Positions 1-5,505 of a stretch of 6,656 nt of DNA are shown in pieces. The DNA comes from Phycisphaerae bacterium (GTDB lineage: Bacteria; Planctomycetota; Phycisphaerae; UBA1845): assembly GCA_029260155.1 (NCBI GenBank), contig JAJDDU010000359.1:1-6656 (forward strand). The letters run 5' to 3'. The position numbers and the translations under genes are program-made. Under the pieces are notes generated by a model that was not told the DNA's origin, searched no databases, and was given only the letters and a program-made list of their open reading frames with translations. Position 1 is the first letter of the stretch. Each line of letters starts with the position of its first letter.

Positions 1-638
1 GCATCGTCGAGCACGACAGGGGGTGCCCCGAGGACGCGTTCCATCTCGATGGCGAGTTCTTTCTTGTAAGTCCAGTGGTGATCGTCGAGGAAATCGCCCA
101 CCTTATGCCAGAACATCCAGGACAGCTCAAGGTAAAGGCCGATGGACTTCTCGTTGTAGCGAAGCCCCTCGTTTCTGAGCAGGTAGATGCCCTTGCTGAC
201 CCAGTACCATCTGCGGTGGGGCGTGTAATGCATAACACTGATGTTGTAGGCCATGTTCCACGCGGCGTGTTTCCAGACGGACGGAAAACGCGGGGAAAGT
301 CTGCAGATGATGCTGGCGAGTTTGTTCAACTCGTAGTACTTGTTTTCCTCCTTGAGGCGCTCCATTCGGATGAAGAGGAAGTCGATGGCCAGGGCGCGGA
401 AGGTGCCCATCTTGGTGAGCAGGGCAATGTCGGGGGGCAGGCCTTTGGTCGTTTCCGGATCGAGCGTCAACTGATGCTCGATCCGTTGATCGTCGATGGG
501 TCCGACGAAGAGCGTTGCGGTGCCGATGCACGCGATGGCGAGGGCGACGGCGACGATCTGGACGACGTGCTCGCTGCGCTTGGCCTGTTGGCGCCGGGCG
601 AGGTATTCGGGCACATCGTGTTGAATGACTTCGGGCAT
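1..638 (-). CDS. Membrane-anchored TPR-like protein of unknown function, cut by the left window edge
   Basis: The frame is open from the ATG at 638 to the left edge, giving 212 codons with no stop, so the C-terminus lies outside the window. Residues 1-24 are polar and basic. Residues 25-47 (VVQIVAVALAIACIGTATLF and following) form one clear transmembrane segment, and the rest should be extracytoplasmic. Residues 76-135 hold a dense conserved-looking block: KMGTFRALAIDFLFIRMERL, then a helical pair ending LSPRFPSVW and AWNMAYNISV. This looks like a divergent TPR unit (hydrophobic helix, P-x-x-P-x-VW turn, second helix). A second such unit runs through residues 146-180 (GIYLLRNEGLRYN, then LYLELSWMFWHKVG). 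I recall similar uncharacterised proteins from Planctomycetota and related phyla, often next to ABC-2 exporters, but cannot name a family. The start lies 35 bases after the permease stop, without a convincing Shine-Dalgarno sequence (AGG is 21 bases away). It is probably an accessory component of the upstream exporter (inference). Confidence 0.8.
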   Translation of the reverse strand, partial: MPEVIQHDVPEYLARRQQAKRSEHVVQIVAVALAIACIGTATLFVGPIDDQRIEHQLTLDPETTKGLPPDIALLTKMGTFRALAIDFLFIRMERLKEENKYYELNKLASIICRLSPRFPSVWKHAAWNMAYNISVMHYTPHRRWYWVSKGIYLLRNEGLRYNEKSIGLYLELSWMFWHKVGDFLDDHHWTYKKELAIEMERVLGAPPVVLDD

Positions 639-673
639 AGTGTTCAGCGCATTTACCGACCTGTTTGGCGCGG

Positions 674-2056
674 TCAGAAGGACGTCTCCGCAACCTCGCG
701 TCTCTGGAACATCAGGCAGGCAGCCAACCCGATGCCAATGGTGCCCAAACCGAGATTGCTGATCGCGGTCAGCACCCACCTCAGCGTTACGTTTCTTCCG
801 TTTACGAGCATGCTGGTGCCGTCATACTTTGAAAAGTCGGGAATGACGAAGAAAGCCACGGTATAGAGCAGCTCCGCGAACTTCTTAAACGCCCAGTAGA
901 CACCTTCGTCCTCAAAGTGGATGAGCGAATCGTTCAGAAATCCCGACATCGTGGCGAGGGCCAGAAACGCAAAGCTGACCAGGCACGCAACCGGAAAAGA
1001 AAAAACGCACACGGTCATTACCGCGAACGCCGCCAGAAGCACCAACTTGCACATGACCATGGTGAGCTGGCGGGCGAGGTTGCCTCCGAACGTGCCCACG
1101 GTGAACAGCACTTCGATGTCACCGAAGGACGTGAAGCTGATAGTGTTCCCGTACTGCGGCTCGCCTTCGAACGGATTGCGGTTGTACAGTTGGGCGCGTA
1201 GCGACCGATCGGGGGCGACTGCGTTGGCGGGAACAAACAGAGAATGGTATCTGTTTATAACATCGCGGCGTTGGAGTTGGTAGAGCGGCGTGCCGAGGTC
1301 GGGGTTGCCGACGAACCACTCGGCGCGGAGCACTTCATCCATGGGATACGCCCAGACTTCGGCCTTATACCGCAGCTGGATGGTGCGATCAGGGCTTCGG
1401 TCGCAACGCACATTCTCAAAATCGAAGACGCGTGATTCGAGCGGAAACAGCGTGCGGTATCGTTGCTCGGCGTCTTTGCGGAGTCGAGCCTTCTCTTTTT
1501 TCTTGTCGAGTTTCTCGATGACGTCTTCGTAGGCGCCACTTTCGAGTCGCTCGTTGAACAGGCGTTCGGCGGTCTCTGAAAAATCGATCGGTGTGATGGG
1601 CACGGCGTGTCGGGCGGTGAGAATCTCGTCGCGCAAGCGGAGTTGGTCGAACTCGTCGCGCGGCGGTCGGGTTGCCATCCAGCGGGCGGTTCCGTAGATG
1701 GCAGCGCCGGACGTCCCAAGCAAGGCCCCGACAAGCACGACGATCCCGAGCCATTTTCCGACGACGAACTGCCATCGGGGGATGGGCTTCGCCATGAGCG
1801 TCAGAATCTGGCCGCCGGCGACTTCCTCGGACAGTGATCGTGACAGGAAGATGGCCAGCAGACTCAGGAAGAACTCGACCCCACCGATGGAGAAGGACAG
1901 AAACGTCTGCACGGCGGAGCTAACGGAGTCCTCTTTGCGCAAGGCGAAGGGGAGCCCGACGACGAGAACCAGGATGAAGGCGATGAAGACGAGCGCGATC
2001 TTCATGCGCAGGCTTTCGGCAATGGTCTGCCGGGCGATGGCCCAGATCCTACCCAT
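674..2056 (-). CDS. ABC-2 type transporter permease with a large extracytoplasmic domain
   Basis: This is the membrane subunit of an ABC-2 family exporter and the presumed partner of the ATPase gene it overlaps. From the ATG at 2056 it has 460 residues. Predicted membrane segments are at about 19-39, 52-72, 98-122, 331-353, 354-374, 391-408 and 428-450. The N-terminus (MGRIWAIARQTIAESLRMKI) is a typical amphipathic lead-in. Residues 73-100 (SRSLSEEVAGGQILTLMAKP, then RWQFVVGK) match the cytoplasmic loop typical of ABC-2 permeases such as those of NatB/GldF type. About 205 residues (125-330) between membrane segments 3 and 4 form a hydrophilic domain, which includes a Lys/Glu-rich helix around 178-200. 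The C-terminus QRREVAE is also typical. An ATG at 2065 would add three residues, but the purine-rich AGAAGG at 2066-2071 touches that codon, while it lies nine bases before the ATG at 2056, so 2056 is preferred. The substrate cannot be deduced. Confidence 0.9.
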   Translation of the reverse strand: MGRIWAIARQTIAESLRMKIALVFIAFILVLVVGLPFALRKEDSVSSAVQTFLSFSIGGVEFFLSLLAIFLSRSLSEEVAGGQILTLMAKPIPRWQFVVGKWLGIVVLVGALLGTSGAAIYGTARWMATRPPRDEFDQLRLRDEILTARHAVPITPIDFSETAERLFNERLESGAYEDVIEKLDKKKEKARLRKDAEQRYRTLFPLESRVFDFENVRCDRSPDRTIQLRYKAEVWAYPMDEVLRAEWFVGNPDLGTPLYQLQRRDVINRYHSLFVPANAVAPDRSLRAQLYNRNPFEGEPQYGNTISFTSFGDIEVLFTVGTFGGNLARQLTMVMCKLVLLAAFAVMTVCVFSFPVACLVSFAFLALATMSGFLNDSLIHFEDEGVYWAFKKFAELLYTVAFFVIPDFSKYDGTSMLVNGRNVTLRWVLTAISNLGLGTIGIGLAACLMFQRREVAETSF

Positions 2057-3242
2057 CGTCGGCATCCTTCTTCTTCTGCATCAACGCGTCGATGATGCTG
2101 CGGTCCGCCTCGGACGCATCTTGTTTTTCGGGGACGACCGGGGTCTGTGCCTCGGTTCGTTCCGGCGGCGCTGGTTTGGGTTGTGTAAGATGCTCTATCA
2201 CCGCTTCGGACTTCGACCGGGCCTCCTGTCGGGGGCGGATTTCAAGGAGTTCGGCTGTGGACGGCGGGGGCTTGCGATCAGCCTCGGAAACGAGATGTTC
2301 TATCACGTTGGGTGGGGCGGTCGCGCCCAGGAAGTCGGGCAGCGCGCCGGATCGCCTCGCTCCAGAGCTTCGTGCGTTGGTTTTCTCTGCTTTCTCGATG
2401 GTCTGCATGAAGTACGTTTCGAGGCGATCACTGGGGGCGCCGACGCTTAGGATGTTCTTGCCTGCGGACTCGTGCAGGAGTGTGCGCACGGTGTCTACGG
2501 TTTCGGGGGTCAGCTTGTCGGTGATGAACTGGGTGCGGTCCTCGCGACTGAGCAGGTCGGTGATGTCGCCGGTAGATCGCTCTCGCCCACCGTAGAGGAT
2601 GGTGATGCGGTCGCATACGTCTTCGACGTCGGCCAGCAAGTGGCTTGAGAGCAGGATGGTCTTGCCCTTGCGTGAGAGTTCCCGAATGACATCTTTGATC
2701 TGGCGAATTCCGATAGGGTCGAGTCCCGCGGTGGGTTCGTCGAGGATTAGGAATTCTGGATCGTTGATGAGCGCCTGTGCCAACCCGATGCGTCGGGCCA
2801 TGCCCTTGGAGTATTCGCCGATACGGCGCGTTGCTTCGGCGGTAAGGCCGACCATGTCGAGCAGTTTTTCGATGCGCTCGCGACGCTGGCGGGTGTGCTG
2901 TTCGAACAGTCGGCCGTAGAGATCGAGCGTCTCGCGGGCATTGAGAAAGCGGTACAGGAAGGACTCTTCGGGAAGGAATCCGATCCTGGCTTTGACGGCG
3001 ACGTCTGTGGGTGGCTTTCCGAACACGGAGATTCGTCCGCGGGTGGGGTAGAGCAGCCCGAGGAGCATCTTGATGGTCGTGCTCTTTCCGGATCCGTTGG
3101 GCCCGAGGAGGCCGAACACTTCGCCTCGGCGGACCTCTAGATTCAAACTGTCGACTGCGATAACGCGATCGCGCCTCCAGAAGTCCTTGAAGACTTTGGT
3201 CAAACCGGCAGTCTGTACCACGGGCATTTCAGTAGGTTTCAT
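2049..3242 (-). CDS. ABC transporter ATP-binding protein with an extended C-terminal tail
   Basis: This is the nucleotide-binding subunit of an ABC-2 type exporter, 397 residues from the ATG at 3242. Domain order: Walker A GPNGSGKST at 47-55; Q-loop region GFLPEE at 88-93, with Glu where Gln is usual; signature YSKGM at 144-148 in place of LSGGQ; Walker B FLILDE at 164-169; D-loop AGLDP at 172-176; switch His201 in SSHLL. This resembles the NatA/GldA/CcmA-like branch that pairs with ABC-2 permeases. The usual ATPase plus short C-terminal domain ends near residue 280. Residues 281-397 are rich in Ala, Glu, Lys, Pro and Ser, look disordered, and hold three copies of a short hydrophobic motif at exactly 35-residue spacing. 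The start is uncertain: a TTG at 3251 has GAAGG (3256-3260) four bases upstream, while the ATG at 3242 has it 13 bases upstream. The permease gene overlaps its stop codon. Confidence 0.93.
   Translation of the reverse strand: MKPTEMPVVQTAGLTKVFKDFWRRDRVIAVDSLNLEVRRGEVFGLLGPNGSGKSTTIKMLLGLLYPTRGRISVFGKPPTDVAVKARIGFLPEESFLYRFLNARETLDLYGRLFEQHTRQRRERIEKLLDMVGLTAEATRRIGEYSKGMARRIGLAQALINDPEFLILDEPTAGLDPIGIRQIKDVIRELSRKGKTILLSSHLLADVEDVCDRITILYGGRERSTGDITDLLSREDRTQFITDKLTPETVDTVRTLLHESAGKNILSVGAPSDRLETYFMQTIEKAEKTNARSSGARRSGALPDFLGATAPPNVIEHLVSEADRKPPPSTAELLEIRPRQEARSKSEAVIEHLTQPKPAPPERTEAQTPVVPEKQDASEADRSIIDALMQKKKDADDG
2066..2071 (-). promoter_or_regulatory. Shine-Dalgarno sequence of the permease gene, inside the ATPase gene
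   Basis: AGAAGG on the minus strand, within the last codons of the ATPase gene, has a nine-base spacer to the ATG at 2056 and no spacer to the ATG at 2065. It decides the start choice. With start 2056 the two genes overlap by eight bases (ATGGGTAG), a layout typical of translational coupling. Confidence 0.6.
2082..2309 (-). repeat. Three-copy [VI]I[ED]xL motif at 35-residue period in the ATPase tail
   Basis: Blocks at 2292-2309 (NVIEHL, residues 312-317), 2187-2204 (AVIEHL, 347-352) and 2082-2099 (SIIDAL, 382-387) start exactly 105 bases apart. Copies one and two share GTGATAGA(A/G)CATCT at DNA level. The third is diverged. The sequence between blocks is Pro/Glu/Lys-rich and does not align well, so only the short motif is conserved. 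Confidence 0.6.
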
Positions 3243-3270
3243 CGTACGCAATTCGCCTTCGCGGGTCGGC

Positions 3271-4533
3271 CTAGTCCGGAACGGTCAGCGGCCCGCCGGG
3301 ATTTTTGATCTCGTATTGGTGCGGGTCGCCCTGCTGAACCTCTCTGAGGTACTCGTCGCGTTCTTGTCTTGCCCGCTGCCCGGGGTCCAGCCCGACTTTG
3401 AGCCGGAACTGCGAGCCCGGCGGGCGGTAGAGCTTGGTCAGCCCAGGGCTACGCAGAAGCGCGCTCTTTGCCTCCTGCCACAATCGAGCGACCAACAATT
3501 CCGGGTTGATGCGGTACTCGGCGAGTAGAGCGTTGTACTGTTCGGCGTCGGCCCGCATGCCCTGCACCGCGGTTGTGTAGTACCCTTTTGCGCTGCGCAC
3601 CATCGCGCCTGCGCGCCCGGACGCCTCGAACTCGATGATGCGATCGATATCACCGGTCAATCGCTCGACTTCCGCGGCATCGGTGGCTGCGTCGAGCGCG
3701 TCGAGCTTGGCGATGACAACGGTGTGGGATGCGCCGGCGGCGGCGTTTAACCTCTCGGTGGCTTGTTGCTGCGCGCTGCCGATTCGGGTGCGTTTGTTGT
3801 TCTCTTCGCGTGTGACGTTGGCGAAGGCGACAAGCGCTTGGATCGGGGGCGTCGACTTATGGATTTCGACCGATTCCACAACGATGCCTGTGTCGAGCGT
3901 CGCGAGTTCGTCATCGACCTTGTTCTTGACCTCAGCACGCAGCTCAGAGAGTCGTTTGACCGTCGCGTCCTCAGTGGTATAGCCTCCGACGACATCGATG
4001 GCGGCGTGTTCCAGAACGGCGGTGATCAGCTCCTCTGCATGTTGCACATCGGTGTCGGACACGAGGGACACGTACTTGGCAAGGTCGTCGATAATGTAGG
4101 TCACCTCCCAGAGGACGTGCACGAATCCCTTGTCTCCGGTGAGCAGAGCTCCGTCGCGCGTGGGGTGCAGACCTTTTCCGCCGCGTCGCACTTGGACGAG
4201 CGGGATTCCCAACTCATTGTCGTTTAGGTGCATCCAGTGGCTGCGGATGGTGACGGTGCTGCTCTGTTTCACGGGGACTTTGACGACCTCGTCGATTGGC
4301 GCGGGGAACGCCCAGTTGAATCCCGCGTCGCGAACGCCGCCGACGCGTTCGCCGAGGCGCAGCACGATGGCTTGTTCGTTTTGGTCAACGATGAACGTGC
4401 CGGACGCGAGGAACAACACGAGCAAGATGACCATGGCCAGCTTGAGGATTCGGAAGCTGGTGCTGAGCGCGTCGGTTAGCGACTGACCGGCTGAGTCCGC
4501 GGGGACTGCGGGCGGTTGTGGTTGAGTACTCAT
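3271..4533 (-). CDS. hflK: HflK-like SPFH/band 7 membrane protein
   Basis: This is a 420-residue SPFH-domain protein of the HflK type. In E. coli HflK pairs with HflC to form a membrane cage that modulates the FtsH protease; that role here is inferred from family. A Pro/Gln/Ser-rich cytoplasmic leader (1-28) precedes one membrane segment (about 30-48). The SPFH core follows: FIVDQNEQAIVLRLGE at 47-62, FNWAFPAPIDEVVKVPV at 72-88, and LTGDKGFVHVLWEVTYIIDD at 131-150. The segment 95-130 between the first strands and the LTGD motif is longer than in minimal family members and carries basic residues. From about residue 235 to 350 the sequence is Ala/Glu/Arg-rich and probably helical or coiled coil. 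The tail (370-420) contains QFRLKVGLDPGQRARQE. The ATG lies seven bases after the hflC stop, with GGAAG ten bases upstream of the start. The symbol rests on domain type; the truncated upstream gene is also HflK-like. Confidence 0.88.
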   Translation of the reverse strand: MSTQPQPPAVPADSAGQSLTDALSTSFRILKLAMVILLVLFLASGTFIVDQNEQAIVLRLGERVGGVRDAGFNWAFPAPIDEVVKVPVKQSSTVTIRSHWMHLNDNELGIPLVQVRRGGKGLHPTRDGALLTGDKGFVHVLWEVTYIIDDLAKYVSLVSDTDVQHAEELITAVLEHAAIDVVGGYTTEDATVKRLSELRAEVKNKVDDELATLDTGIVVESVEIHKSTPPIQALVAFANVTREENNKRTRIGSAQQQATERLNAAAGASHTVVIAKLDALDAATDAAEVERLTGDIDRIIEFEASGRAGAMVRSAKGYYTTAVQGMRADAEQYNALLAEYRINPELLVARLWQEAKSALLRSPGLTKLYRPPGSQFRLKVGLDPGQRARQERDEYLREVQQGDPHQYEIKNPGGPLTVPD

Positions 4534-4540
4534 GAGACGA

Positions 4541-5476
4541 TCACTTCCGCGATACAGGCTTGGGGTCGGCTGTTAGGTTGAAATCCAGGTCGCTCAACGT
4601 CGCACCGTCGTCGAGACTGAACAGGTCGACCGGCGTATTCTCTCGCGTGAGGATCACCGTGGATTCGCGGAGCGATTGCAGCGCGGCCAGCTTGTCGAGG
4701 AAAATCCGAAGCTCGGGGTGCTCCTGGAACTGGCTGTATATCTCGCTTACCTTCTTCTGACCTTCGTTGCGGATTTCGTCGGCCTTTCGCTGGGCGACGG
4801 CCATGATGCGTTGTTCGGTTGCCCGCGCGGAGGCGATGATCTGTGCGGCCTGCGCGTTGCCCTCGGCCTCATAGTTCTGGGCTTTGTTTTGCTGGGCTTT
4901 CTTCATGCTCCCGAAGATGGCCTTCGTGGCAGACTCGGGAAGCGTCAGTTTGGTGATTCCGAAGTACTTCACATTTACGCCGTACTCGTCTCGCCAGACT
5001 TCGCGCACCGGTTCGAGCATGTTCTGCTCAGCCTCGCGCAGCTTGCGGTCCTGCGGGTTGGTTGAGACGAAGTTGGAAAAGTCGTATTGCCCGATGACCG
5101 CTTTCTTGCGTGAGCGAATCGCGTTGCGCAGTTGCTTTTCGCCATCCTGGTCGCGTTCGAATCGTTTGTGGAACAAGTAAGGATCTTCGACGGTCCAGAA
5201 GGTGGTCGTGGTGACGATGACGTTCTTGCTGTCGGCCGTGATGGTCTCTTCGGTTCGGTCTTCCAGCACGCGGATGCGCGTGTCGAACTTGACCACGCTC
5301 TGGATCGGCCAAGGCCATTTGGCGTACAAACCGGGATCATCGAGCGTATCGCCGGATTTTTCCCCGAACGTCTTTAAGATCGCGACCTCCGTGAACCGAA
5401 CCTGGAACGTGCACATGTAGAATCCCAGGATCAGCACCACGACGGTGGCGGCCAGCAAGGTGGGAAGGTTTCGCAT
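4541..5476 (-). CDS. hflC: HflC-like SPFH/band 7 membrane protein
   Basis: The protein has 311 residues, within the usual HflC size range. Residues 4-20 (LPTLLAATVVVLILGFY) form the single N-terminal membrane anchor, with the rest expected outside the cytoplasm as in E. coli HflC. The SPFH domain follows: VRFTEVAILKTFGEK at 26-40, GLYAKWPWPIQSVVKFDTRI at 49-68, then EETITADSKNVIVTTTTFWT at 76-95. The last stretch matches the HflC pattern in which a 'T.D...V' segment leads a strand. YGVNVKYFGITKLTLPESAT (165-184) is the characteristic end of the SPFH fold. Residues 190-248 (KKAQQNKAQNYEAEGNAQAA and on) are the long Ala/Gln/Glu coiled-coil helix. The C-terminal region includes ESTVILTRENTPVDLF (271-286), like the C-terminal strand in HflC. 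It begins 29 bases after the preceding HflK-like gene. The only upstream purine element is GGAG, 11 bases before the ATG. Confidence 0.92.
   Translation of the reverse strand: MRNLPTLLAATVVVLILGFYMCTFQVRFTEVAILKTFGEKSGDTLDDPGLYAKWPWPIQSVVKFDTRIRVLEDRTEETITADSKNVIVTTTTFWTVEDPYLFHKRFERDQDGEKQLRNAIRSRKKAVIGQYDFSNFVSTNPQDRKLREAEQNMLEPVREVWRDEYGVNVKYFGITKLTLPESATKAIFGSMKKAQQNKAQNYEAEGNAQAAQIIASARATEQRIMAVAQRKADEIRNEGQKKVSEIYSQFQEHPELRIFLDKLAALQSLRESTVILTRENTPVDLFSLDDGATLSDLDFNLTADPKPVSRK
4544..4548 (-). promoter_or_regulatory. Shine-Dalgarno sequence of the second HflK-like gene
   Basis: GGAAG lies within the last two sense codons of the HflC-like gene, ten bases before the ATG at 4533. Its position next to the TGA stop (4541-4543) suggests translational coupling of the pair. 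Confidence 0.5.
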
Positions 5477-5505
5477 GGTTCTTGAATCTCCGCGGCGTCG
5501 AGAGC

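Noticed and set aside
639..673. Possible terminator between the permease and the left-edge gene
   Set aside because: Only a four-base inverted pair (GACC/GGTC) is present, with no T-run, so it cannot be supported.
127..693. A 188-codon open frame on the minus strand
   Set aside because: It is rich in Arg/His/Pro and out of frame with the real gene at 1-638, whose translation has a transmembrane segment and conserved-looking motifs. The product looks like a frame-shifted shadow.
75..866. A 263-codon open frame on the plus strand
   Set aside because: It lies antisense to the left-edge membrane protein and the end of the permease. The minus frame shows clear membrane and TPR-like patterning, while the plus product has no recognisable domain; long antisense frames are expected at this G+C.
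1698..2450. A 250-codon open frame on the plus strand across the ATPase-permease junction
   Set aside because: It is antisense to the overlap of two well-supported genes, and its low-complexity product shows no domain.
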